Source: Gracilaria caudata
Taxonomy: Eukaryota > Rhodophyta > Florideophyceae > Gracilariales > Gracilariaceae
Direction of reading: 5' to 3'
Assembly (NCBI GenBank): GCA_030374735.1
Contig: JASCIV010000173.1
Location: forward strand, 1-34,827
DNA: 34,827 nucleotides
Shown here piece after piece: positions 8,361 to 17,193 of the stretch. The notes beneath the pieces are model-generated. The model worked only from the letters and a program-made list of their open reading frames with translations, did not search any database and was not told where the DNA came from. The position numbers were made by a program, and so were the translations under genes. The stretch's first letter is position 1. Every line of letters starts with the position of its first letter.

Positions 8361-9683
8361 TTACTGAGGCAAACCACGTGTTTCATGTTCATAACCTCCA
8401 GGGTTCTGTTTGAACAGCTGTTGATAATACATAATCGTGTCGAACAAAACACTCTCGGGAAAGTCAGCAGTGACGATAGCTCTGCCAGGTTCCTTCAACA
8501 AAATGAGTCTCAAAACGCCCGCTTCAACCTTCTTATCAATAGACATGTAGGTCATGAACCTTTCCAAGGTTACAGATGGAGGCGGACGAGTTGGTAAGGT
8601 GGCTCGAACTAGGACAGCTTCCACTCTTTGCGTGATTTCTTTCGAAATCCAGCCTAATCTTTGACTCATCTCGCATGCCATTACCATACCTGCGGCCACA
8701 GCTTCTCCATGAAGCCAGGCACCGTACCCCATACTGGCCTCTATAGCGTGTCCAAATGTATGACCTAGATTGAGGATAGCCCTGATTCCACTTTCTTTCT
8801 CATCTTCACCAACAATATCGGCCTTGTATTTACAGCTTTGGACCATGGCATACTGCAAAGCATCAGCGTCCCTATTGATCAAACGTTCTACGTTACGTTC
8901 ACACCATTCAAAGAAATGCCAGTCTCTAATGATGCCATACTTAATAATCTCTGCAACGCCCGCAGCCAGCTGACGGTCATCAAGAGTTTGCAATACTTTT
9001 GAATCAACTATAACAGCTTGAGGTTGATAAAAAGCGCCAATCATATTCTTTCCCATAGGATGGTTAATGCCAGTCTTTCCACCTACCGAAGAGTCAACGA
9101 CGGCAAGCAATGTAGTAGGAACCTGAATGAAGGGAATTCCTCTTACAAAAGAAGCGGCTGCGAAGCCCGTAGTGTCACCAATGACTCCGCCTCCAAGCGC
9201 TATCATAGTGCTCTTTCGATCCAAACGGCGCTCCATACAGACGTCCCAGATGGCGGAAACATACTGCAGGCTCTTATATTCCTCACCATCTGGCAGAATA
9301 ATGTCGAAAACGGCGACGCCAAGCCCTTGAATAGCAGCGCGCACACGCTCAAGATAAAGAGGTGCGATGGTAGTGTTGGTGACAATGAGCACTTTATCGC
9401 CGTGAATATAGGGTTTGAAGGTTTGAGGGTCCGCAAGTACGTGCTCCGAGAACAAGATGGGATACCTTCTTGACGGCGCGTCGACGTACAGAGTTACTTC
9501 GCGTTGGGCAGTGTCCTTTGCGGCTGTCATGGCGCAAACTGGAGTGAGGGCTGTTGCGGAGTGTTTTACGGGAGGTCGCGCCCTTCTCTGCGCGCAGCTC
9601 GATCTCTGTGACGGCGCGAAGAAAGAGCGGGGTGTGGTCGCTGGTGGCAGCGGCGCGACGAAAGATGGATGATTGATAGTCAT
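8361..9683 (-). CDS. aroB: 3-dehydroquinate synthase, plastid-targeted
   Basis: The protein has 440 residues from the ATG at 9683. It catalyses the second shikimate-pathway step, DAHP to 3-dehydroquinate, with NAD+ and a divalent metal, feeding aromatic amino acid synthesis in the plastid. Hallmarks are the NAD-binding ALGGGVIGDTTGFAA, the PTTLLAVVDSSVGGKTGIN block, KNMIGAFYQP, and metal ligands in AAGVAEIIKYG (Glu), LNLGHTFGHAIE (His) and HGEAVAAGM (His). It is monofunctional, as in bacteria and plants, not part of a fungal-type AROM fusion. The first 50 or so residues are an added, acid-free, Ser/Ala/Arg-rich leader with FVAPLPPATT near the start, read as a plastid transit peptide; the mature domain starts around EVTLYVDAP. 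A TATA-like box lies upstream at 9747-9754. It is divergent from the DUF1764 gene. Confidence 0.97.
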   Translation of the reverse strand: MTINHPSFVAPLPPATTPRSFFAPSQRSSCAQRRARPPVKHSATALTPVCAMTAAKDTAQREVTLYVDAPSRRYPILFSEHVLADPQTFKPYIHGDKVLIVTNTTIAPLYLERVRAAIQGLGVAVFDIILPDGEEYKSLQYVSAIWDVCMERRLDRKSTMIALGGGVIGDTTGFAAASFVRGIPFIQVPTTLLAVVDSSVGGKTGINHPMGKNMIGAFYQPQAVIVDSKVLQTLDDRQLAAGVAEIIKYGIIRDWHFFEWCERNVERLINRDADALQYAMVQSCKYKADIVGEDEKESGIRAILNLGHTFGHAIEASMGYGAWLHGEAVAAGMVMACEMSQRLGWISKEITQRVEAVLVRATLPTRPPPSVTLERFMTYMSIDKKVEAGVLRLILLKEPGRAIVTADFPESVLFDTIMYYQQLFKQNPGGYEHETRGLPQ

Positions 9684-10154
9684 CTGTCAAATGTGGGGGC
9701 GGGGGCGTTGCTGACGAGGAAGGTGGAGCGGATTGCAGTGGGTGAGCCTTTATAGGGCTGGGGTTTGTGCGACAACGCTGCGGGAGATGAAATGTGATCG
9801 CCAGACGGTGGTGAGGCGACGATGTGAATTGGCACAGTTGGGCAGAATGCGGGGTTGTCGCTCTGAGCGACCAGTTCGATGACGACAAGTGGGCGACGAG
9901 ATTGTGCGCCGTGCGCATAGTCAGGCTGCAACGCTGCGCCACACGTGCACACATGTCCAACGCATACGCACCGCGTAGCACCAAGCAAGTGCATCAGCAG
10001 CAGCAGATCGAGCCTTCAACACACGTCAAGCATGTCATGCACGTAACGCACGCGACACACCCGCCGTCGTCAATCATCTACGACGGACGCCTATCCCTAA
10101 CTTCATGTAGCGTCCTCACGCATTGTAGGACTCCTACGCCACAGCGCTTCCGAG
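9684..10154. promoter_or_regulatory. Divergent promoter region of aroB and the DUF1764 gene
   Basis: There are 471 bp between two opposed start codons. On the minus strand TATAAAGG sits at 9754-9747, about 65-70 bp before the aroB ATG. No matching TATA box is clear on the plus side. ORFs running through here have no family signature. Confidence 0.5.
9747..9754 (-). promoter_or_regulatory. TATA-like box of aroB
   Basis: TATAAAGG on the minus strand, 64-71 bp upstream of the aroB ATG. The short distance implies a brief 5' leader. Assigned by sequence and position only. Confidence 0.45.
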
Positions 10155-11489
10155 ATGGTCACCGTCGACATGTCCAAGACTCGTCAACAAATCTCCAAAC
10201 GGAAGCGAAGAATCCGCCGGTCACAACGGCGTCGTCTACAAAAGGCGCATCGACAGCAACAAGCGCAACTTCTGGCAGCTGGCGCCGCCAAGAAGGCACG
10301 CCAACAAGCCGTACAAAACTGGCTTGAAGAAGAGAAGCGACGCGATAGACAACGTCAGAATGGCATCGTTTCTCCGTCTACACCGCGCGTACGATTTGCA
10401 GACAATGTCTCTGTCACTGAGATTCCAACTGTTCCGACGCATAGCTTGCCCAAACCGGTGTCATCGCCCACTGGCGTTCGACTTGTGCGCGAGGGTGCTG
10501 ATCAGCCCATGGCAGGAGTCGCACTGATGAGAGGTGCCAATGGACTTTGTTTTTCTGTGCTTTACGCTGACGAGGATGGTTATGATGAGGACGATGATCC
10601 GGACTTCGTGCCCAATGCGCTGTCGGATGAAATTGGTATTGGCCTGTCTCTGCCCACCAGACCGAGACGTCGGATCGTTCCTCAGTCTGTCCCTATCTCA
10701 ACTCCTTCAGCTTCTGCCAAACCTGCCAACCCCGACACAAGTCATTCACCCAATGCTTCCCCCACGACGTCTTCACCCCCTCATCACAAAAAGTCTGCAC
10801 AGTCAACAAAGCCACCTAACAACGCGTCATCACCCAAACTCAATGGTATCGCAAAGTCTTCGAAGAGAAAAAGGACCCATTCTCAAATGCTCTCCGCTCA
10901 ACACTCAGCCTCTCCAGATGCTTCTCCAAATGCTTCACCAAACGCTTCGCCAAAAGCTTCGCCAAGCGATTCCCCCGACCCCGCCGAAACCAAGACCTCC
11001 CCTGCAAAGCCTTCAGACTCCCCCAGACGTCGCAAGAAGAAGAAGCGAAAGCTTATACATGCCGGTCAAAGCCCCGAACAAAATGGCCATCACCAGCCGA
11101 AATCGCCCGCGTCCGCTGTACGCCAATCTCACAACGATACAAACTCAAACTCACCGCAGCCAAGCTTCACCTCCGTCAAAGGTGAAGCCAACAAACAGAA
11201 CGGCGAATTGGTGAACGGCGACTACGACGACTCAGAAATTGACGCCATGTTCGGTGAAATGGTGCAGCGCAAGGCCCAAATCAGGTCTGAGCAACGTAGT
11301 CGGAAAAAAGCGGACAGACCCAATGGTGAGAAGCCTGTCAGTGACGGCCATAAGGGGAAGTCAAAGAGGAAAAGCCCTACAAGATACACTGAAGAGGGTT
11401 TCCGGATTATGAGCTATGATGAGCTCAAAGCAGATCAGCCCGCCGGCTTAAACGGCGAGTGCCCCTTCGATTGTTCGTGCTGCTTTTGA
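10155..11489 (+). CDS. DUF1764-family protein with long disordered N-terminal extension
   Basis: The protein has 444 residues; ATG at 10155, with another at 10170. The C-terminal ~86 residues carry the DUF1764 pattern: SEIDAMFGEM, then a basic linker, then YTEEGFRIMSYDEL and the terminal CPFDCSCCF. This is a eukaryotic family of unknown function whose members are normally only about 100-150 residues. The remaining ~355 residues are unusual. They comprise a very basic N-terminal helix (KTRQQISKRKRRIRRSQRRR), an acidic patch YADEDGYDEDDDPDF, and a Ser/Pro-rich tract with a tandem four-residue repeat (ASPDASPNASPNASPKASPS, 10916-10963). Several KRKR/RRRKKKKRK clusters suggest nuclear or nucleolar location (inference). 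The terminal Cys cluster might bind metal. The gene is convergent with ATP23, with only 57 bp between stop codons. Confidence 0.85.
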   Translation: MVTVDMSKTRQQISKRKRRIRRSQRRRLQKAHRQQQAQLLAAGAAKKARQQAVQNWLEEEKRRDRQRQNGIVSPSTPRVRFADNVSVTEIPTVPTHSLPKPVSSPTGVRLVREGADQPMAGVALMRGANGLCFSVLYADEDGYDEDDDPDFVPNALSDEIGIGLSLPTRPRRRIVPQSVPISTPSASAKPANPDTSHSPNASPTTSSPPHHKKSAQSTKPPNNASSPKLNGIAKSSKRKRTHSQMLSAQHSASPDASPNASPNASPKASPSDSPDPAETKTSPAKPSDSPRRRKKKKRKLIHAGQSPEQNGHHQPKSPASAVRQSHNDTNSNSPQPSFTSVKGEANKQNGELVNGDYDDSEIDAMFGEMVQRKAQIRSEQRSRKKADRPNGEKPVSDGHKGKSKRKSPTRYTEEGFRIMSYDELKADQPAGLNGECPFDCSCCF

Positions 11490-11546
11490 TTTTGGGTCGA
11501 GAGCTTTGAGGGAAAGCGCTTTTACCAACCTTGACCTCTGTGAGTG

Positions 11547-12238
11547 TCAAGGGAACTTTTCGAAAGGTGCTGTATCATTAAAGCAGGCATCCCATGCTTG
11601 CTGCACAGCTAATTTTGTCTATGAGCATAGTTTGATCGTTAGTCTTCTGCCTCCTTTTCAATTCGTGATCGAATATCATGTTTAAATACAACTTACCGCC
11701 ACTCCTTGACAAAAAGGATTAAGCGACACCGAAAGCTCGGCCCGACGCTTGACGCACCGTTGAAACTGTTTTGCAAAACCAAGGTTTCGTCGCAGAAATA
11801 CCTCACGCCCGAAATTGCAGTCACCTGAAAGTGCAGCGGCACGAATCTCACTGCAGGCATGATGCACACAGTTTGCCCAATCTATCTTTGCTCTGCATTG
11901 ATCAAAAGCGTGAACTGCCTCGTGTACTAGGGTGTTTGAGGTGTGCTCCTGCGTTGTGAGATGGTTCGAACATAGAAGGATGCCACCGTCATCTTGAAAG
12001 CCGCCGGCTAATTGTCCATCGCATCTTCTGCATATCACTCTTTCGGGACTGAGCTCGCAGCCTCCTCGTTTCAAATGCTTGAACATGAAGCGAACTGATG
12101 GGTGACTGCCACGGTGTGGTTAGTGTGGTTTGTTTGTTAGACTTAGGAGTAAACTTTAAGCATTCGTAAATACCTTTTGAACGCTTCATCTCTGAATTTT
12201 TGGCATCGAGCCATCTCTGCTTCCTCTGAGAGACCCAT
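11547..12238 (-). CDS. ATP23: Mitochondrial inner-membrane protease ATP23, three exons
   Basis: I read three exons: 12238-12174, 12105-11697 and 11600-11547, giving 175 residues. Introns are 68 nt (12173-12106) and 96 nt (11696-11601), with GTATTT and GTAAGT donors, AG acceptors and upstream CTAAC branch sites; the joined frame is open and matches the family throughout. ATP23 is an intermembrane-space metalloprotease that processes Atp6 and helps F1Fo-ATP synthase assembly in yeast. The zinc motif is LVHEAVHAFD (His83, Glu84, His87, Asp90). Other family blocks are RVICRRCDGQLAGGF, IDWANCVHHACSEIRAA, LSGDC and the C-terminal WDACFNDTAPF, which only appears when exon 3 is joined. The many Cys residues fit Mia40-dependent import known for this family. 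No N-terminal presequence is present. Start chosen as the ATG giving the family's C-Q-K-F-R-D-E N-terminus. Confidence 0.9.
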
Positions 12239-13450
12239 AGCACTGTTATAGCGTTGCGTAGAGCAAAGCGTTTGCCAAGTCCAAAACCGTGACGCAGTAG
12301 AGAGAGAAAACGACGGAAACTATCGGATCTTCGACAGTTCGGAACGGCCTTGTTCCGACGTCGAGACTCTGCTCGTATGACTTTACCGCAAGGTAGAAGT
12401 TACCAAGGGTAAACAATGGAGATGGCGAAGGCGTGACTTGAATCTATCGTAACGCAGGTGGAACCGCTGACCGGTTGGCAGGGAAGCGAGTTGTGGTGGT
12501 CCAAGGGGATCAGTGTATCACAACGTGCAACACGTGTTCTCATTGTAGTTTGCACCCAATAAGAAGCATGGACAGAATAATATTTTAATATTATTACGAA
12601 GGGTACCTTCGTACCAATCATTGATACAAAGAGAGTACACAGAAAACGAGGAACTTGTGGAACCAGTGCGAAGATACATGCGGCTTCCTCGAAGGATCAC
12701 GCACTGATGTGGTTCATTCGAGGAAGTGCCATTTGAATTGACCGAAAGCCCTGTTCTATGTAAACCAAAACGTGGCAAAAGCAGAAAACTAAGTAGTCAG
12801 AGCGAAGATATAAAAGCTGTGGGAAAGTAATCTGAAAACTTCAAAACCATTGACTTAACGAAGATGAAGTGTTCTGTGTTCCTCTTCGATAGTGCACTGT
12901 ACAGGGAAACATTTCACTATTAGAACTCATGTGTGGTTTTGGCTTGTTTTCTTCGAAAAAAGAGCTTTGTGTATTCATCTGTTGCACCATCTTGAAAGTA
13001 GCACATCGTAGTTTTCGATTTTGTGGTGCATGATAATGATTATGATCATCATTGTTTGTTACGCTAGAGTACCGTATAACAAACAGTGAGTGTCATGCAG
13101 CGGGACACAAAAGCCTTTTAGTAGCCCTTGAATCATGTTCTAGTTCTACACTCAACTTTTCGTAGCGTGAGCAGGACACCTTCCGCCTAAGACCAATCAT
13201 ACATATCTAGCTTTCCTGAAAGCTTTCAGGCCCCAAAACTTGCCAGCAGGTGCAAAGTAACTGACGTAACGTTATGATGCGATGATTGATAATGTTCTAA
13301 ACTGTATTCAAAGAAAGGGATGATGTCTAAGCCTGGCAGGACTGACAAGCCGTAAGACACAATATGCTTCGAAACTCCCAATGGTGCTTTGTTACATCAT
13401 GTTTCCCTCTAGCAGGTCACCCTGGCAGATTTGGCGACAAAAAGATCATC

Positions 13451-13467
13451 ATGATGATGATGATGAT
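13451..13467 (+). repeat. ATG trinucleotide microsatellite
   Basis: Five and two-thirds perfect ATG units in an intergenic region. Confidence 0.8.
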
Positions 13468-13823
13468 TACGACAAATGCGAGCACGGCTGGTGTCCTACG
13501 CATGTCCTACTGTAATGCGGCAGTGCACACGCCATCGACATCAACTTACACAACGAGAAAAGAATGACGTGCACAGCGTCCTTGCTGTCGACCAGCACTG
13601 ATCAGTTTGCATGCCTCGAAATGGTTGGCGCTCCACCTACCCCCCCGTCTATGGCAACAATTCAGCAAGTCCCCGCCAGAGGCTTCAAGTGTCTTCGCCT
13701 TATAATCGTCAGCGTCGCTGTCTACCGCAACGCGCTTTGCTTCGCGAGTTCTTGTTCACGTTATAATCGTTTCGTCGAAAAGGGTGTATTGCTGTTGCAG
13801 AGTCTAATCTCTTCAAGCACTCG

Positions 13824-13851
13824 TCAAGTCGAGAGCATCAAGTCGAGAGCA
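13824..13851 (+). repeat. 14-bp tandem duplication in the 5' leader
   Basis: TCAAGTCGAGAGCA occurs twice head to tail, ending 14 bp before the ATG of the MIT/RING gene. Confidence 0.85.
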
Positions 13852-13865
13852 CAACACTCCACGCC

Positions 13866-15569
13866 ATGTTACGTTTCGCAAAACTCCGTCGCGGCGGAAG
13901 TTCCGACGTGCAACTGCCACCTTTCGAGCCTGAATCCCATGCGCCAGTGCACGCACCAGCGCAAGCGAACCCTCCTGCACAAGATGGAAAGCGTTCAATC
14001 GAAGTCTCTGGTGCAAAAAAGTCCCTTCGGTCATTGTTCAAACAAAGACCTCGACAGTCTCGAAAACAATCTGCCGATGAGGTTTCCGTACCGTCCAGTA
14101 TCAATTCCACATCACCGCCTTCAGCCTCCGCCTCTCAAGTGCCAAGCGCCGAATACGCTGTTCCAGGGATGACCGCTGAAGAGAAACGAGCAAAAGAGGC
14201 GCGTCGTAAAGCGCGTCGTGCCGAGCGGGATCGAAGGGAGCGTGAATGGAATGAAGAAAACCGTGAGCGTCGTAACCAAAGCGTCATTACTGGGGTTTCG
14301 TTTGACCCTTTACCCCCACTTTCTGATTTCGACTCCGCTTCAGAAGACGAGCGCGAAATGCCATCAACGCAGGCGCGGCCCAATGATTTTGATCGACGAA
14401 AGTCTACTACAGGCTCACTGACGGCTTCGCAAGAAGCGCCACATCTCGATATTGCAGCTGCCACAATACCGAAAAGTCAGAACGATGATGCGAAACTAGC
14501 AGAGATGTTTGGAGCTCAAGCGCTTACCGTTGCTCCCCAGTTTGTTAAACCGTCAACAATGCCTTCAGCACCTCCCGAGGACAGCAACTCCGAATACGTC
14601 TCTCCGGGTTCAAATGCCACGCCAAGACAAGACCAGACCACTTTCCCCAAGGCGAGTGATTTGATACGGCCTGCAAAGCAGCCGGCTCCTATCGGTTGGG
14701 GTAATACATACGATACCATGCCCTCCCAGCCACTGTATGGCACACCTGCTCATCTGGTCCAACGCGGGCCAACAGCTATTGAACCGGCTTTAGCGGATAA
14801 GATAAGTCGTGGGCGTGAGCTGGCACTACTGGCGATAGAGCAAGAAGAGCAAGGAAACATGGGTGCAGCCGAAGCAGGCTATATGAAGGCATTGGCTCTT
14901 CTTGTTCCAGCTTCAAAAGAGCTTGACATTGGATCCGAGCTTAGCCGAAATGCGCGCAATGTAATGAAGGCCAAAGTGCAACGTGAAGCTTCCGCGATGC
15001 TTGATAGATGCGAGGAGTTGAGTAAGTTCCTCAAGGCTGCAGCACCTACGGTACCAACTAATGTACCCGACATGCCAAAGATAGGAAATCGGTCGTCTCG
15101 ATCAAGAGGGCCACATGCTCCCAGTACGCTTCGGAAAACGCGAACGAAGTTAGACGAAGACCCTATCTCTCCGGATTCTGCAGTATTACCCCCACGAGTC
15201 AAGACGAAGAAGTCCGTGGTTAAGCCTCAGGTATACATACCACCTCCACCTCCTCCATCATTCAAGGACAATCCACGAGAGCTTTTCCAACGAATCGAGG
15301 ACCGCAAGGATGTGCTTTCGGCTGCCTCTGTCGCAGTCCCTCCAGCGTCTGATACACTGACCAAAGAAAGGAAACCCACACTTCCCTTGACACGGGAAAC
15401 ACATGCGAAATGTTTCATGTGCAATGAAACCGCCCATCTGAGCGCCCCATGTGATCACAAGTTCTGTTCGGCGTGTGGTAATCAAGCCGTCTCTGTCTTC
15501 GGGACGTGCCCTGTACCAGGATGCACAACACAGCTTTCCACGGAATCTTTCACTCACATTTTACCCTAG
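13866..15569 (+). CDS. MIT-like domain and RING-like zinc finger protein, function unknown
   Basis: The protein has 567 residues from the ATG at 13866. Residues 1-100 are Pro/Ser-rich and disordered, 102-140 form a highly charged Arg/Glu helix, and 140-300 are again low complexity. Residues 308-392 look like an MIT three-helix bundle: LADKISRGRELALLAIEQEE, then GAAEAGYMKALALLVPA, then a third helix ending LDRCEELSKFLKAA. MIT domains bind ESCRT-III tails. After another basic and proline-rich linker (YIPPPPPPSF), the C-terminus carries a RING-like cross-brace pattern: C516-x2-C519-x9-C529-x-H531-x2-C534-x2-C537-x10-C548-x4-C553. The last pair is spaced by four residues, not the usual two. I do not recognise a named family with this order. 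A role joining ubiquitin transfer to membrane traffic is only a guess. The gene is tail-to-tail with the GT14 gene. Confidence 0.8.
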   Translation: MLRFAKLRRGGSSDVQLPPFEPESHAPVHAPAQANPPAQDGKRSIEVSGAKKSLRSLFKQRPRQSRKQSADEVSVPSSINSTSPPSASASQVPSAEYAVPGMTAEEKRAKEARRKARRAERDRREREWNEENRERRNQSVITGVSFDPLPPLSDFDSASEDEREMPSTQARPNDFDRRKSTTGSLTASQEAPHLDIAAATIPKSQNDDAKLAEMFGAQALTVAPQFVKPSTMPSAPPEDSNSEYVSPGSNATPRQDQTTFPKASDLIRPAKQPAPIGWGNTYDTMPSQPLYGTPAHLVQRGPTAIEPALADKISRGRELALLAIEQEEQGNMGAAEAGYMKALALLVPASKELDIGSELSRNARNVMKAKVQREASAMLDRCEELSKFLKAAAPTVPTNVPDMPKIGNRSSRSRGPHAPSTLRKTRTKLDEDPISPDSAVLPPRVKTKKSVVKPQVYIPPPPPPSFKDNPRELFQRIEDRKDVLSAASVAVPPASDTLTKERKPTLPLTRETHAKCFMCNETAHLSAPCDHKFCSACGNQAVSVFGTCPVPGCTTQLSTESFTHILP

Positions 15570-15777
15570 AACATGCCTCGCCGTGGCATTCGGAGTTAAG
15601 TGAAACACTAAGGGACCAAATGTTTAGTTCCATTGTTTTGCTTAGTCTTAGTGATAGACGCAGACTTCGGCACAACCTGCGCCAATCTCACGTCATGCGG
15701 ATGACCTACGATAAACTAACAATTAAGTCAATTACCATCCTGCACAGAAAATAAAAAGTTAGAGAACGACACACATT

Positions 15778-17193
15778 CTACAATTTTGAATGAGCTTTGA
15801 AACTCGAAGGCCAATGGTACTTTTGTTGTGACATCGTCTGTTGTGTAACTTCGTCGAAACGTTTGACAATATTGTAGAAGAAATCACGACGCTGCTTTGC
15901 ATATTTCTGGAACCCGGGCTGGCTCGCATTCATCCCTATTCCACTTAGTTCGGTGTCTATTCTGTCCATTAAGGGTGAGTTCGGTTTGCTGAACTTCCGA
16001 GCGAAAAAGCTTGTTGTTGAGTCCAAATCACTCCAGAAGGCATATGGAGAATCTCCTTTATCAAGCACGTAAGGATGCTGCCCAGACCTTCGACCATTGT
16101 GATACCATGCAACTTTTCTAAACGAGTCTTGAACGATGGTCTGGCGCCATACGGGATGATTGTATAAAACGTCCATAAAGTAGTGCTCTGGAACGGAAAC
16201 GACATGCATATGATACACTAACATTCTCTTCGCAAAAGCGCTGCGTATCAGGAACTTGACAAACGGCCGAGACAATATAACCCATGCTTCTGCTTTTGTA
16301 AACACAAACGATCTGTAAGGCTCAATGGGATTTTCCTTGTGCCCTTTAATGTAGAACATATGGGCGTTGCGGGACTTTTTTCGGGCAATTGCTGGATCCC
16401 AGTGAAGCTTATTGATTCGGAAAGAGTATGGCTTCCACTCTTTTTTTGGGAAGAACGAAACGAAATTGAGGCGGCCAATTGGGGTTTGTGGTCTCGAAAG
16501 GAGTTGTGCTTGCTTCTCGACCGAAACAAGTGGGTAATCAGCACCACTTAGGTTGATAAAATACTGCCATGTTTGGTGTTTTTCCAGAGCAAGGGTCATG
16601 GCCGCTATGGTGTTTAACACCATGGTTATCGCTTTGTACGTGACCATCTCGCTTTCCATAATATGGACGTTCTTCGTGTACCGCTCGGTACTGTTCACCA
16701 GGTGTGCAAAAGCATTTCGCGACTGTAGGTCAACTTTCTCATCTATGTGAACTATGTATACGTTGTTTGGGTTGTGTATCCGCGTAAACAATCGCTCCAG
16801 TAAAGCAACTGAGTCATTCCCGACCTGAACAAAGTATGCGATCTGTACGGGGTCCTTGATCTCCTGTTGAGACTTGCTGCCGTGTACAAGAGACCATGCC
16901 GCATCATACTTCTTTTCACATGCCTGTAGAGAAAACGCGGAATCAGGATCATTCAGAGACGGTTCAAAAAAAGCAGAAGGCACTCGCACAGAATGAGAGG
17001 CATAGTGCTGAATCCTGCGACGCAAGAAGAGCGCGATGACGAAGAGCGCGCAGAAGACGACTACAAAGATTTGCCGGGTACCTCGATACATGAAACGGAT
17101 GCTACTAGCCACGCGGCGAGTACGTCTGAAAAGGCCTCGCCGCTTGACAGAGCGAGATTTTGAGTGCGGGAGCAGGCGATCAGAAGCATCCAT
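15778..17193 (-). CDS. GT14-family glycosyltransferase (core-2/I-branching or xylosyltransferase type)
   Basis: The protein has 471 residues from the first ATG, at 17193; 51 further in-frame codons upstream contain no ATG. It is a type II Golgi membrane protein: a short, very basic cytosolic tail (RSVKRRGLFRRTRR), one transmembrane segment at about 42-57 (IFVVVFCALFVIALFL), a stem, and a lumenal catalytic domain. GT14 signatures are IAYFVQVGNDSVALLERLF with NNVYIVHIDEK, YFINLSGADYPLVS (around 213-224), and AEAWVILSRPFVKFL, followed by PEHYFMDVL. The family includes beta-1,6-GlcNAc transferases, protein xylosyltransferases and plant glucuronosyltransferases, so sugar specificity cannot be read. 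In an alga it probably builds wall or secreted polysaccharide or glycoprotein glycans (inference). The upstream region is shared with metC. Confidence 0.9.
   Translation of the reverse strand: MDASDRLLPHSKSRSVKRRGLFRRTRRVASSIRFMYRGTRQIFVVVFCALFVIALFLRRRIQHYASHSVRVPSAFFEPSLNDPDSAFSLQACEKKYDAAWSLVHGSKSQQEIKDPVQIAYFVQVGNDSVALLERLFTRIHNPNNVYIVHIDEKVDLQSRNAFAHLVNSTERYTKNVHIMESEMVTYKAITMVLNTIAAMTLALEKHQTWQYFINLSGADYPLVSVEKQAQLLSRPQTPIGRLNFVSFFPKKEWKPYSFRINKLHWDPAIARKKSRNAHMFYIKGHKENPIEPYRSFVFTKAEAWVILSRPFVKFLIRSAFAKRMLVYHMHVVSVPEHYFMDVLYNHPVWRQTIVQDSFRKVAWYHNGRRSGQHPYVLDKGDSPYAFWSDLDSTTSFFARKFSKPNSPLMDRIDTELSGIGMNASQPGFQKYAKQRRDFFYNIVKRFDEVTQQTMSQQKYHWPSSFKAHSKL

Larger units (their letters stand above)
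12239..13865. other. Long intergenic region with hairpins and microsatellite
   Basis: About 1.6 kb lies between the divergent ATP23 and MIT/RING genes. It holds two adjacent hairpins at 12576-12611 (AATAATAT/ATATTATT, then CGAAGG/CCTTCG), a 9-bp inverted repeat TGTTTGTTA/TAACAAACA (13053-13061, 13077-13085), an ATG trinucleotide tract (13451-13467), two copies of TTATAATCGT (13700-13709, 13761-13770) and a 14-bp tandem duplication TCAAGTCGAGAGCA (13824-13851) just before the next gene. No coding region or RNA gene was recognised. Confidence 0.55.

Noticed and set aside
9394..9984. 196-codon minus-strand ORF over the start of aroB
   Set aside because: It is a different frame of the aroB transit-peptide and promoter region, rich in Arg/Ser/His from GC bias.
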